NCBI RefSeq assembly: GCF_001517975.1
Contig: NZ_KQ950182.1
Span: 18,196-82,195, forward strand
DNA: 64,000 bases
Direction: 5' to 3'
Origin: Thermobifida cellulosilytica TB100
GTDB lineage: Bacteria; Actinomycetota; Actinomycetes; Streptosporangiales; Streptosporangiaceae
Part shown: one piece after another, positions 37,425-45,981 of the stretch
How positions within the stretch are numbered: position 1 is the first letter of the stretch
How the letters are laid out: the number at the start of each line of letters is the position of its first letter
The notes under the pieces: generated by a model
The model's database searches: none
What the model was told of the DNA's origin: nothing
What the model saw: only the letters and a program-made list of their open reading frames with translations
Program-made: the position numbers and the translations under genes

Positions 37425-38534
37425 ATGGGAACCACCGGCATCCTCGACCGGCGCGCGCTCAACCACGCCCTCCTCGACCGGCAACTGCTGCTGCGCCGCG
37501 CCGCGGCCACCGTCCCCGAGGCGCTGGAGCGCCTGGCCGGGTTGCAGGCGCAGACCACCCACACCTGGTACGTCGGACTGTGGAGCCGCCTCGCCGACTA
37601 CACCCCCGAGGACACCTCCCGGATGCTGACCGACCGGAGCCTGGTGCGCACCGTGCTGATGCGCTCCACCCTCCACCTGGTGACCGCGGGCGACGCGCTG
37701 TGGCTGCGCCCGCTGGTCCAGCCGGTGGTCGAACGCGGCCACCGCAACGTCTACGGCAGGGACCTGGCCGGGGTGGACCTCGCCGCCGTCGCCGCGGCGG
37801 GGCGGGCCCTGGTGGAGGAGCGGCCGCTGACCTTCAGCGAACTGGGCCGGGAGCTGGCCGGGCAGTGGCCCGACCGCGACCCGACGGCGCTGGCGCACAC
37901 GGTGCGCGCGCTGGTGCCGCTGGTGCAACTGCCGCCGCGCGGGGTGTGGGGGCGCAGCGGGCGCGCCGTGCACACCTCTGCGGAGCACTGGCTGGGCCGC
38001 CCGCTCGACCGCTCCGGCACGGTGCAGGACCTGGTGCTGCGCTACCTCGCCGCGTTCGGCCCGGCCACCGTCCGCGACGCGCAGGTCTGGTGCGGCCTGA
38101 CCGGGCTGGGGGAGGTCGTCGACGGGCTGCGGCCCCGGCTGGCGGTCTTCCGCGGCGAGGACGGCGCCGAGCTGTTCGACCTGCCCGACGCCCCGCGCCC
38201 GGACCCCGACACGCCCGCGCCGGTGCGCTTCCTCTACGACTTCGACAACCTGCTGCGCTCCCACGCCGACCGCCGCCGGGTGCTCACCGTCGACCTCGCC
38301 GCCTTCACCCCCAGGAACGGGAACACGCCGCACACGGTGCTCGTCGACGGCACCGTCGCCGCCCTGTGGACGGCGACGGTGCGGCGGGGCACGGCGACCC
38401 TGGCCGTCCGTCCGCTCCGGCCCCTCGGGGCGGCGGAGGACGAGGTGGCCGCCGAGGGGGTCCGACTGCTGGCCTTCCTCCACCCGAAGGCCGAGGAGCG
38501 CCGTGTCGTGGTCGAACCCCCGGTGGCGGGCTGA
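37425..38534 (+). CDS. Winged-helix protein of the AlkZ/YcaQ (HTH_42) DNA-glycosylase family
   Basis: 369 residues, the AlkZ length. It opens with RRALNHALLDRQLLLRRA and has LAGLQAQTTHTWYVGLWSRL, in which Q41-A-Q43 aligns with the catalytic QxQ described for AlkZ, followed by RTVLMRSTLHLVTAGDAL. The C-terminal half has FGPATVRDAQVWCGL and FLYDFDNLLRSHADR. AlkZ-type glycosylases unhook interstrand crosslinks in antibiotic producers; many actinomycete paralogs have unknown targets. ATG 37425 is chosen; ATG 37413, four codons earlier, with CGGGA directly before it, is also possible. It lies outside the catabolic regulon, with no operator in front. Confidence 0.8.
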   Translation: MGTTGILDRRALNHALLDRQLLLRRAAATVPEALERLAGLQAQTTHTWYVGLWSRLADYTPEDTSRMLTDRSLVRTVLMRSTLHLVTAGDALWLRPLVQPVVERGHRNVYGRDLAGVDLAAVAAAGRALVEERPLTFSELGRELAGQWPDRDPTALAHTVRALVPLVQLPPRGVWGRSGRAVHTSAEHWLGRPLDRSGTVQDLVLRYLAAFGPATVRDAQVWCGLTGLGEVVDGLRPRLAVFRGEDGAELFDLPDAPRPDPDTPAPVRFLYDFDNLLRSHADRRRVLTVDLAAFTPRNGNTPHTVLVDGTVAALWTATVRRGTATLAVRPLRPLGAAEDEVAAEGVRLLAFLHPKAEERRVVVEPPVAG

Positions 38535-38540
38535 GAGAGC

Positions 38541-39086
38541 TCAGCGCGCGTGCTCGCCCCGGGACGGCTGCGGGACGTGCCTGCCGGCGGAGGCGCCGTG
38601 GGACTCCCGGTTCTCCAGGCTCTCCCGGGTCTCGCGCGCTCCCGCCTCGTAGCCGGACCGGTAGGAGGACTCGGCCTCGTGTTCGGACCCGCGCTCCTCC
38701 TCCACCGCGGTGGCCGACGACCAGCCCGCGGTCAGGCCGTAGATGGCCAGCAGGTCGATGGCGACGACCGTCAGCGTCCACAGCGGGTTGGCGGCGAAGA
38801 AGGCCAGTTGCGCGACGACGTTGATCGCGAGCAGGACCACGGCCAGGGTACGCGCCCAGCTCTGGCGGGTGGCCAGGGCGAAGCCCGCGACCAGCAGGAG
38901 CAGGCCCCACACGCCCAGCAGGACACCCCACGGGGTGAGGCTGAAGAAGAACGTCTGGCCTCCGGAGACGAACAGGTAGTCGGGCGCGAACAGGGCGGTG
39001 ATGCCGTGGAGGACGTTGATCGCCCCTGTCAGGAACAGCAGGGTCGCGGCGAAGAGCATCCAGCCCCGGGAACGTGTGCGGTTCAT
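38541..39086 (-). CDS. DUF7144-like four-helix membrane protein
   Basis: 181 residues. Four hydrophobic helices (about 10-33, 47-70, 77-97 and 101-121) with the pattern FLTGAINVLHGITALFAPDY and PWGVLLGVWGLLLLVAG, which fits the small actinobacterial membrane family now called DUF7144. The remaining 60 residues are a polar cytoplasmic tail with Glu-rich VEEERGSEHEAESSYRSGYE, longer than I expect for the family. Start MNRTRSRG is fixed by GGGAAGG. Convergent with the AlkZ-like gene, stops six bases apart. Function unknown. Confidence 0.78.
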   Translation of the reverse strand: MNRTRSRGWMLFAATLLFLTGAINVLHGITALFAPDYLFVSGGQTFFFSLTPWGVLLGVWGLLLLVAGFALATRQSWARTLAVVLLAINVVAQLAFFAANPLWTLTVVAIDLLAIYGLTAGWSSATAVEEERGSEHEAESSYRSGYEAGARETRESLENRESHGASAGRHVPQPSRGEHAR

Positions 39087-39450
39087 TGCCTTCCCTTTCC
39101 CTTCACGGGCTTCTCGGGTCGGGACGGGGCTGCCGGTGGTCCGCACTTCCCGTCCCTCTCCACCAACTCCCCCGTATCAGGACGAAAGTTCGCGTATGAG
39201 GGCAATGAGTTCGCAAAGGACATATTGCCTCTACTGTGTCGAAGAACACGTTCCTTCGTATCCGCTACGGCGGGGCGGGGCCGTCCGGGACGATCGGAAC
39301 ACGGGGGGTGAACACGCATGTCGCCGGGCGGAGGAGGGGCGCGTGACCGGCTCCGGCCAGCAGTTCCCGGGGCGGGGCTCCGGACGGAAAAGGTGGCTTA
39401 ACCGATTAATTGCTAGAATGGCACTCTTAGTGACCAAAGGCGGGAAGGCC
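39087..39450. other. Intergenic region before the PPOX gene
   Basis: About 360 bases between divergent genes with no supported CDS. It contains AT-richer patches around 39185-39240 and 39395-39430; TAGAAT at 39414 is a possible -10 for the downstream gene. Nothing else recognised. Confidence 0.4.
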
Positions 39451-40077
39451 ATGGAGAAAAACGGTCTGGTCGAGATCACCTCGGCTGCGGAACTCACCGA
39501 GCTGATCGGCCCCCCGGCCCCGGCGGCCGTGGCCAAGGAACGCACCGCCCTGCACGAGCTGGACCGGCAGTGGCTTGCGGCGTCCCCTTTCTGCCTCGTC
39601 GCGACCTCGGGTGCCGACGGCCGGTGCGACGTCTCTCCCAAGGGGGATCCCCCCGGATTCACCCTGGTTCTCGACGACACCACGATCGCCATCCCCGACC
39701 GCAAGGGCAACCGGCGGCTCGACGGTTTCCGCAACGTGCTGGAGAATCCGCACGTCGGCCTGGTCTACCTGATTCCCGGCCGGGGCGACACGCTGCGGAT
39801 CAACGGCCGCGCCAGGGTGCTGCGGGACGCCCCGTTCTTCGACGAGATGGCGGTGCGGGGACAGCGGCCCCGCCTCGCCCTGCTCGTCGAGATCGAGCAG
39901 GTCTTCTACCACTGCGCCAAGGCGTTCCTCCGGTCCTCGCTGTGGCGTCCGGAGACCTGGCGCCCCGACGCGGCGCCCTCCCGCGTGCAGACCGCCAAGG
40001 CCATGGAGCGCCGGGACGAGCCGGTGGAGCAGATCGAGCGCTTCTACGCCGAGGAGTACACCGGTGGGCTCTACTGA
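39451..40077 (+). CDS. PPOX-type FMN flavoprotein (MSMEG_1061-like)
   Basis: A 208-residue split-barrel protein. Key segments: FCLVATSGADGRCDVSPKGD, PDRKGNRRLDGFRNVLENPH and VGLVYLIPGRGDTLRINGRA, followed by a C-terminal CAKAFLRSSLWRPETW. The DVSPKGD-xx-GF and NRRLDGFxN signature marks the FMN-binding pyridoxamine-oxidase-like subgroup typified by MSMEG_1061. Activity is not known; some relatives act on F420- or FMN-linked redox chemistry. ATG 39451 directly follows a GGGAAGG run, so spacing to the RBS is short. Monocistronic. Confidence 0.85.
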   Translation: MEKNGLVEITSAAELTELIGPPAPAAVAKERTALHELDRQWLAASPFCLVATSGADGRCDVSPKGDPPGFTLVLDDTTIAIPDRKGNRRLDGFRNVLENPHVGLVYLIPGRGDTLRINGRARVLRDAPFFDEMAVRGQRPRLALLVEIEQVFYHCAKAFLRSSLWRPETWRPDAAPSRVQTAKAMERRDEPVEQIERFYAEEYTGGLY

Positions 40078-40419
40078 GCGCGCCGCCCCGCGCCGGGGCG
40101 GTGCAGAACGGCTTCCGGGCGCCACTCCGCGTATTCCTATTTACCGGCAAGGCGGAAAGTTCGCTCTTTGCCGCCGTTGGCGGTACGCTCACTTGTAACG
40201 GGCGTCTCCGGCGTCCCTTCCCGTCCGTCCTTTGTCGGTGAAATGAGCCGGGATTTCCAGCGGACGCAATAGAGCGCCTGACCTATCGATTTCTTATAGA
40301 AAAGATAAAGATCGTGGTACGGGCTGCCGCACGTTCTGGAAACGCCTGACATTCTGTTGGGGTTCTTCGGGCAGCTTGTCCGTTATCCACAGTCTTACCG
40401 ATGGATGGAGACCGCCCCC
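40078..40419 (+). other. Intergenic region before lsr2
   Basis: 340 bases without a supported gene. A small hairpin (GCCGCC-GTT-GGCGGT near 40171-40185) may end PPOX transcription. The stretch 40255-40345 is clearly AT-richer than its surroundings and probably holds the lsr2 promoter, possibly under Lsr2 autoregulation (inference). Confidence 0.4.
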
Positions 40420-40752
40420 ATGGCGCAGAAGGTTCAAGTGCTTCTCATAGACGACCTCGACGGTGGAGAGGCCGAGGAGACGGTCTCGTTCGGGATCGAC
40501 GGCTCCACCTACGAGATCGACCTCAGCGGTGCCAACGCGGCGAAGCTCCGTGCGGCGCTCGCGCCGTTCGTCGAGGCGGCACGCCGGGCTCCCAGCAAGC
40601 GCAACTCCCCCCGGGGCAAGCAGCGCAGCTCCTCCAACCGGGACCGCAGCGCCGAGATCCGCGCCTGGGCCAAGGCCGCGGGCAAGCAGGTCAGCGACCG
40701 GGGACGCATCCCCCAGGCGATCGTGGACGAGTACCTCGCGGCCCAGGGCTGA
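40420..40752 (+). CDS. lsr2: Lsr2 nucleoid-associated protein (xenogeneic silencer)
   Basis: 110 residues. The N-terminal oligomerisation domain MAQKVQVLLIDDLDGGEAEE and TYEIDLSGANAAKLRAAL is followed by a basic linker (SKRNSPRGKQRSSSNRDR). The C-terminal DNA-binding domain is IRAWAKAAGKQVSDRGRIP, where the family's AT-hook-like R-G-R is intact, and the protein ends VDEYLAAQG. Lsr2 bridges DNA and silences AT-rich genes, the actinobacterial counterpart of H-NS. ATG 40420 has GGAG 12 bases upstream; an ATG 21 codons earlier is less likely. Followed by a stem-loop shared with the convergent tRNA gene. Confidence 0.96.
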   Translation: MAQKVQVLLIDDLDGGEAEETVSFGIDGSTYEIDLSGANAAKLRAALAPFVEAARRAPSKRNSPRGKQRSSSNRDRSAEIRAWAKAAGKQVSDRGRIPQAIVDEYLAAQG

Positions 40753-40881
40753 CCGGAGCTCCCCGACCCGGGGTGCTCGCTGCGACGATCCTGTCCCGGG
40801 AGCCCTCCGGGCCTCCCCGGCCGCCCCGGGGACAGGGGCGCGGCCGCGCGGAGGAGTCCGCCGCGGCCGCCGAGCAACGCG

Positions 40882-40913
40882 AAGGGGTCCCGCGCGTCGG
40901 CGCGGGACCCCTT
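40882..40913. terminator. Strong stem-loop between lsr2 and tRNA-Ser
   Basis: Perfect 14-bp stem (40882-40895 with 40900-40913) with a GTCG tetraloop. It begins nine bases past the 3' end of the minus-strand tRNA and 130 bases past lsr2, so it can serve both. Confidence 0.8.
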
Positions 40914-40921
40914 CTCCACTG

Positions 40922-41010
40922 CGGAGGATCGGGGATTTGAACCCCGGAAGGGCGTGAACCCTAACCGCATTAGCAGTGCGGCGCCATAGACCGGACTAGG
41001 CGAATCCTCC
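40922..41010 (-). tRNA. tRNA-Ser (anticodon GCU)
   Basis: On the minus strand the 7-bp acceptor stem GGAGGAT/ATCCTCC (41004-41010 with 40923-40929) encloses a D arm (GCCTAGTCCGGTC), an anticodon arm with loop CTGCTAA, a long class II variable arm and the T loop GGTTCAAATCC. Discriminator base is G; CCA is not encoded. Length 89 bases, as expected for tRNA-Ser. Confidence 0.95.
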
Positions 41011-41074
41011 TGGCTGGGACAAGGGTACAGAGGGAAGGGGCCTGGGTGCAAAACAGATCCGCTCACCGATCCGC

Positions 41075-41590
41075 TCAGCGGGCCGTGCGCTCGATCACCA
41101 GGTCGGCGTCGCGGCGCAGCTTGGCCACGGCGCGGGAGACGGTGCTCTTGACCGTGCCGACGCTCACCCCCAGGACGGAGGCGATCTCGGCCTCGGACAT
41201 GTCCTCGTAGTAGCGCAGGACCACGGCCAGCCGCTGCCGGTGCGGCAGCCGGTTGATCGCGCGGTTGACGGTGTCGGCCAGGTCGGTGCGCCAGCTCGGG
41301 TCGTCGACCCGCTGCTCGGGGATCTCGTCGGTGGGGTAGACGTCCAGGTGGCGCCGCCGCCACTCGGAGATCTGGGTGTTGACCATCGCGCGGCGCACGT
41401 ACCCGTCCCGGGCCTTCGGGCTGGTGATGCGGTCCCAGGCGAAGAAGGTCTTGATCAGGGCGGCCTGGAGCAGGTCCTCGGCGTCGGCGTGGTTTCCGGT
41501 CAGCGACTGGGCCATGCGCCGCAGTGCGGGGCCGCGGCGCCGCACGTACTCGGAGAACTCGTCATAGGTGGTTCGCGTCGTCTTGTTCAC
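41075..41590 (-). CDS. SigE-family RNA polymerase sigma factor
   Basis: A 171-residue ECF-like sigma factor. Region 2 is EFSEYVRRRGPALRRMAQSL with GNHADAEDLLQAALIKTFFAW, and region 4 is LPHRQRLAVVLRYYEDMSEA with SEAEIASVLGVSVGTVKSTV. This is the SigE family pattern of actinomycetes. No anti-sigma gene is adjacent, which is common for this group. A clear RBS is not obvious before the ATG. Divergent from the Cys-rich barrel gene across about 335 bases. Confidence 0.92.
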   Translation of the reverse strand: MNKTTRTTYDEFSEYVRRRGPALRRMAQSLTGNHADAEDLLQAALIKTFFAWDRITSPKARDGYVRRAMVNTQISEWRRRHLDVYPTDEIPEQRVDDPSWRTDLADTVNRAINRLPHRQRLAVVLRYYEDMSEAEIASVLGVSVGTVKSTVSRAVAKLRRDADLVIERTAR

Positions 41591-41925
41591 ACGACCACCG
41601 ACCCCCGAGCACCGTGTTCTCGGTCACACCGCCACGCTCCCACTGTGACACGGGAAACGTCATCATTTGCCCTGTTCACCGGCATCTTCTGATAAATCGG
41701 GCAATTGTCGCGGGTGTCCCGGCCCGCGGATCCCGGTGCCGTCCGGCCTGCGCGCCCGCGGCGCCCGCCAGCCCCGCGGCGCACCCCTCCCCGCCGCCGA
41801 CGGCGCAGGTCGCGGACGGTCCCCGCCCGGCCGGGTGCGGCGCTGGGGGAGAATGGGGGGAGATTTCCACAGCGTGTGGACAACGGTGCGGGGGCGCACC
41901 GCCCCGAGCGGAAGGAAGAGCACTC
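41591..41925. other. Divergent intergenic region between sigma factor and barrel protein
   Basis: About 335 bases, no supported gene. Base composition drops in GC around 41650-41710, a likely promoter zone for the sigma factor gene. No inverted repeat stood out. Confidence 0.35.
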
Positions 41926-42897
41926 GTGGCAGCGGAGCCGGCAGCGAACGGGCACGACCGTCGCCGACTGACCGCCGCCCTGCTCGGCCCGGACGCGGCC
42001 CCGGAACCGGACCGCACCCCCGCCCACGTCGTCCGGGGCACGCTGACCGACATCAGCCCGCACATGCTCGGCCTGGCCGCCCCCGAGGGCGACCGGCGCT
42101 TCATCGTCACCCCGCAGACCACCTTCTGGCACGGCGGCGAGCGCACCGCCCGCGAACTGCGCCCCGGCCAGGACGTGCTGCTGCGCTGCGTCCCGGGCGC
42201 GGAGCTGGTCGTCGAACGGGTCTGGGCCGACCTCGCCCGGGTCACCGGGGTGATCACTGCCGTGGACGGCGACACCCTCCGGGTCGCCGCCGGACACGAC
42301 CGCGCGCCGGTCACCGCGGTCGTCCCGTACCGGGCCTCCGGCCGGATCCGGGTGCGCCACCCCCGCCTGGAGGAGGGGTACCTGTTCGACGCGGTCGGCG
42401 TGCGCGACGGCGACGCCGTCCGCGCCCTCGTCCCCGCCACCACCCAGCCGCCCTACCCCGTCGTGGAGACGCCGCCGCGCCCCCCGACCGTCCGGCAGGC
42501 CGCGCGGGTGACGGGAACGGCCTCCTGGTACGACCCGGTCCTCGGCCGCGACACCGCCGCCGACGCCCGGGGCACGCTCATGGGCCTGGCCTACCCGGCC
42601 CTGGACCGGACCGGCGACTGCGGCCCGGCCTGCGACCGGGCGACCCCGTGCGCGCCGCTGCCCCTGCTGTCGCTCGGGGCGACGGTCCGCCTCACCAACG
42701 AGTGCACCCGCACCGCGGCGGTGCTCCCCGTGGTGGCCTGCGGCGCGGCCGCCAGCCACTTCTGCGACCGCTGCGCCGCCTGCGGCTCCCAGGCCAGCGG
42801 CCGGATCGCCGAACTGACCCTGGCCGCCTTCGTGGCGCTGGGCGGGCAGCCCGAGGCCGGGTGCTGCACCGCGACCCTGACCGCGGGTGAGCCGTGA
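41926..42897 (+). CDS. Hypothetical protein with a Cys-rich RlpA/double-psi-barrel-like C terminus
   Basis: 323 residues. Residues 1-180 form repeated beta segments (HVVRGTLTDISPHMLGLAAP, RVTGVITAVDGDTLRVAAG), suggesting two small OB- or barrel-type modules. The C-terminal part starts with VTGTASWYDPVLGRDTAADA, has LLSLGATVRLTNECT and ends GRIAELTLAAFVALGG, a layout like RlpA-type double-psi beta barrels. The loops carry nine or more Cys (CGPACDRATPC, CDRCAACG, CC). No signal peptide is visible, odd for a disulfide- or wall-related protein. GTG 41926 follows GGAAGGAAG. The MauE-like gene overlaps its stop by four bases. Function unknown; a metal-binding role is possible. Confidence 0.6.
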   Translation: MAAEPAANGHDRRRLTAALLGPDAAPEPDRTPAHVVRGTLTDISPHMLGLAAPEGDRRFIVTPQTTFWHGGERTARELRPGQDVLLRCVPGAELVVERVWADLARVTGVITAVDGDTLRVAAGHDRAPVTAVVPYRASGRIRVRHPRLEEGYLFDAVGVRDGDAVRALVPATTQPPYPVVETPPRPPTVRQAARVTGTASWYDPVLGRDTAADARGTLMGLAYPALDRTGDCGPACDRATPCAPLPLLSLGATVRLTNECTRTAAVLPVVACGAAASHFCDRCAACGSQASGRIAELTLAAFVALGGQPEAGCCTATLTAGEP

Positions 42898-43688
42898 TCG
42901 ACGCGCTCCGGGAGACCCAGGTGTGGCTGCTGGCCGCCGTGCTGCTGCTCGGCGCCGCGGCCAAGGCCGTGGACCGCACCGCGCAGGGGCCGGCGGTCCT
43001 GCTCCCCGTCCGGCTGCGGCAGCCGTTCACACGCCTCCACGCGGCCTTGGAGGCGGTTTTGGCGGCGGGACTGATGGTTCTGTCCGGGGCGGCCGGCGAA
43101 GTCGTCAGAGCGGCCACCGCGGCGCTGTTCGCCGTCGCCCTGGTCGCCCTGCTGCGGCTGCGCAGGCGCGATCCCGAGCTGGGGTGCGGCTGCTTCGGCG
43201 GGCTGAGCACCGAGCCGGTCGGCTGGCGCAGCCTGACCCGCTGCGCGCTGTTCCTCGGCGCGGCGGCGGCCACGGTCGGACTGCCCGGCTCCGGCTGGGC
43301 GGCGCTGGCCGACGCCACCCCCCGGCACGGGGCGCTGCTGGCCGTGGAGGCCGCCGTCGTCGCGGCGCTCTCCCCGGAGATCCGGGAGGCGTGGCGGCGG
43401 CTGCGCTCCCCCGTGCCGTGCGCGCTGCGCGAGGTGTCGCGCGGCCGGATGCTGCGCCGGCTGCGGGCCAGCGGCGAGTGGCGGGAGCGGCGGCACCTGC
43501 TGGTCTCGACCGAACCGGCGGACACCTGGCGCCACGCCTGCTGGTGGCTGGCCCGGTTCCCCGGGCGCGACGGGGAGCGGAGCGTCGACGTGGTGTTCGC
43601 GGTCGAGGTGTCCGGGCGCCGCCCCGAGGTGCGCGCCCTGGTCGCCGACGCGGCGGTCGGCGCGGTCGACGCGGGAGGAACGGGATGA
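42894..43688 (+). CDS. MauE/DoxX-like membrane protein
   Basis: 264 residues. Hydrophobic helices (about 9-26, 47-66, 69-86, 112-128 and 145-160) surround the motif GCGCFGGLS, which is characteristic of MauE-type proteins linked to disulfide or redox maturation of exported proteins. The C-terminal 100 residues are polar and basic, with no recognised domain. GTG 42894 overlaps the preceding stop codon (GTGA), so it is translationally coupled to the Cys-rich barrel gene; a joint redox or Cys-handling function is an inference. Confidence 0.72.
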   Translation: MIDALRETQVWLLAAVLLLGAAAKAVDRTAQGPAVLLPVRLRQPFTRLHAALEAVLAAGLMVLSGAAGEVVRAATAALFAVALVALLRLRRRDPELGCGCFGGLSTEPVGWRSLTRCALFLGAAAATVGLPGSGWAALADATPRHGALLAVEAAVVAALSPEIREAWRRLRSPVPCALREVSRGRMLRRLRASGEWRERRHLLVSTEPADTWRHACWWLARFPGRDGERSVDVVFAVEVSGRRPEVRALVADAAVGAVDAGGTG

Positions 43689-43882
43689 CGGACCGGGGGC
43701 TTTCCCCCCGGTCGGGGGGACGGGGGAGAGGGCTGTCCCGCCAGGCCGGACCGGATCGCCCCGCGTTTCGACCTGGACGCTGCCGTGGTCACGCCCTCTC
43801 CCCGTCCTGGAGTCGAACGTGCGTTCGAGACGGGGGAGACTCTAGTGGACGGGCGCGCGCTGCGCCACCCGCCGCGGCCGGA

Positions 43883-44593
43883 TCAGCCCAGGACCTGGTT
43901 CTGGTAGTCCAGGGCGGCGGCGGCGAAGTCCACGACCCGCTGCTCCTCCCCGGGGCCGCCGAGCATGGACACCGCGCCCAGGCGCTCGCCCCGGCGGTAG
44001 AGGAGGCTGTAGAGCACCAGCTTCTTCCCGTCCTCGCCCTGCATCTCCACGGCGAGGGCGCGCGACTCGTCGCCGATCGTGTCGACGTCGAGCTCGTGCA
44101 CCGTGTACGTGCGGGTGGTGCCGTCCTCCAGGGTCGCCTCGTAGGTGGTGCACTCCTCGGGGGGCACGAAGGCGACGACCTGGGCGGCCAGCTCCTCGGG
44201 CAGCTCCAGCAGGGTGTGGCTGAGCGCGCCCTCGGAGCCCTGGAAGAGCGCTACCGAGGCGGGGGCCTGCTGCACCTCGGGGAGCTGGTCCCACTGGTTC
44301 GCGGCGTCCGCGCACTCCGGCTTGTCCAGGGTGAGCGAACTGCGGCCCTCGATCTCCTCCTGGACCACGTCGAGCTCGCCGTAGACGCCCGCCCGGGTCT
44401 CGTCCTCCACGCGCTCCAGGCCCTGGAAGCCGCTCAACTGGGCCTCGTGCAGTCGGGCCGCCTCCTCCTCGGCGGAGGAGCCGGGCGTGGGGCCGGTGGA
44501 GGCCTCGCCTCCGCAGCCCACCAGGCCCCAGGCCAGTGCGGCGGCCCCCAGGGGCACGGCGACGGACGTGCGCAGCTTCTTGGGAAGATTCAT
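43883..44593 (-). CDS. Putative lipoprotein of unknown function
   Basis: 236 residues. The signal peptide KKLRTSVAVPLGAAALAWGL leads into lipobox GLVGC. The mature part begins with a Gly/Ser/Thr spacer, then an acidic helical region (AEEEAARLHEAQLSGFQGLE). A mixed alpha/beta domain follows, with two isolated Cys (in KPECADAANQW and PPEECTTYEA) that could form a disulfide, as in PknH-type extracellular sensor domains of actinobacteria. The resemblance is in size and Cys spacing only. Monocistronic and divergent from hisC. Confidence 0.7.
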   Translation of the reverse strand: MNLPKKLRTSVAVPLGAAALAWGLVGCGGEASTGPTPGSSAEEEAARLHEAQLSGFQGLERVEDETRAGVYGELDVVQEEIEGRSSLTLDKPECADAANQWDQLPEVQQAPASVALFQGSEGALSHTLLELPEELAAQVVAFVPPEECTTYEATLEDGTTRTYTVHELDVDTIGDESRALAVEMQGEDGKKLVLYSLLYRRGERLGAVSMLGGPGEEQRVVDFAAAALDYQNQVLG

Positions 44594-44802
44594 GAAACGT
44601 GGTTCCTGTTCTCTGCGGTGTTGTGCCCAGAGGCGGTGAAGGGGGCGGCGGCCGCGGGGCGGGTTGTGCGGACCCGTCCGACGGCGGATACGCCCGTGCG
44701 GCTTTCTCGGTGGACGAAGGGGTGGTGTCCTCCGACGGGGAGGCGGACTCCGACTCCGAGAAGTAATCAGATGATTGCACAGAGTGTCAAGGAAGGATCA
44801 CG

Positions 44803-45882
44803 GTGTCGGAGCGGAAAACCTCGTACCTGCGGTCGGTGCTCGACTCGATCCCGGCCTACCGGCCCGGACGCAGGGTCGTCGGCCCCGACGGCCGGTCGGC
44901 CAAGCTCTCCTCCAACGAAAGCCCCTTCGGGCCGCTGCCCTCGGTGCGCGCGGCCGTCGCGGACGCGGCGGCCGACCTCAACCGCTACCCCGACCCCGCC
45001 GCGACCGAGCTGACGGCCGCGCTCGCCCGCCGCTTCGAGGTCCCCGAGGACCACGTGGCGCTGGGCGCGGGCTCGGTCGGCGTGCTCCAGCAGCTCCTGG
45101 AGACCGTGGCCGAACCCGGGGTCGAGGTGGCCTACGCATGGCGCTCCTTCGAGGCCTACCCGCTGCTGGTCGGCCTGTCGGGGGCCGTGCCCGTGCAGGT
45201 CCCGCTGCGCGGCGAGACCCACGACCTGGAGGCGCTCGCCGCCGCCGTCACCGACCGCACCCGCCTGCTGTTCGTGTGCAACCCGAACAACCCCACCGGC
45301 ACGGCCATGCGCGAGGACGAGCTGACCGCCTTCCTGGACGCCGTGCCCGACCACGTGCTCGTGGTCCTCGACGAGGCCTACCGCGAGTACGTCCGCGACC
45401 CGCGGGTGCCCGACGGGGTGCGGCTGTACCGGGACCGGCCCAACGTCGCCGTGCTGCGCACCTTCTCCAAGGCGTACGGGCTGGCCGCGCTGCGCGTGGG
45501 CTTCCTCGTCGGCCACCCCCACGTCGCCGAGGCCGTGCGCAAGACGATGGTGCCCTTCGCGGTCAACCACCTCGCCCAAGCGGCGGCGGTGGCCTCGCTG
45601 GCGGCCGAGCAGGAGCTGCTGGAGCGGGTCGAGGAGACCGTCAAGGAGCGGGAGCGGGTCCGCGGCGCGCTGCTCGCCGACGGCTGGACCGTGCCCGAGA
45701 CCGAGGCCAACTTCGTCTGGCTGCGGCTCGGCGAGGACACCCTCGACTTCGCGGCCGCCTGCGAGCGGGCGGGCATCGCGATCCGCCCCTTCGCCGGGGA
45801 GGGCGCCCGCGTCAGCATCGGCGCGCCCGAGGACAACGACGCCTTCCTGGAGGTGGCCCGGGCCTACCCGCGGCGCAACTGA
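44803..45882 (+). CDS. hisC: Histidinol-phosphate aminotransferase (or aromatic aminotransferase)
   Basis: A 359-residue fold-type I aminotransferase of the HisC/Pat group: [61 protein letters not shown] and the PLP Lys in [15 protein letters not shown]. It converts histidinol phosphate and 2-oxoglutarate to imidazole-acetol phosphate and glutamate, in reverse of biosynthesis. Close relatives called Pat prefer phenylpyruvate. No other his genes are nearby, which leaves the aromatic role open. GTG 44803 follows AAGGAAGGA. Confidence 0.85.
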   Translation: MSERKTSYLRSVLDSIPAYRPGRRVVGPDGRSAKLSSNESPFGPLPSVRAAVADAAADLNRYPDPAATELTAALARRFEVPEDHVALGAGSVGVLQQLLETVAEPGVEVAYAWRSFEAYPLLVGLSGAVPVQVPLRGETHDLEALAAAVTDRTRLLFVCNPNNPTGTAMREDELTAFLDAVPDHVLVVLDEAYREYVRDPRVPDGVRLYRDRPNVAVLRTFSKAYGLAALRVGFLVGHPHVAEAVRKTMVPFAVNHLAQAAAVASLAAEQELLERVEETVKERERVRGALLADGWTVPETEANFVWLRLGEDTLDFAAACERAGIAIRPFAGEGARVSIGAPEDNDAFLEVARAYPRRN

Positions 45883-45981
45883 ACGGGGCCGGTCGGGCGC
45901 GCGGCGGGGGCGCCCTCCGCACCGCCGTCCGCCGGAGGACCGGCCGCCCGGCGGAGCGGGCCGGGGCCCGGCCGGTCCCGG

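Noticed and set aside
40922..41010. tRNA-Ser as an integration site for the catabolic island
   Set aside because: The island ends 3.5 kb away, no integrase is present and I saw no repeat of the tRNA 3' end in the window.
41524..41925. Upstream extension of the Cys-rich barrel protein frame
   Set aside because: The open frame continues but is Pro/Arg/Ala-rich, overlaps the sigma factor promoter zone and lacks an RBS; GTG 41926 has a strong one.
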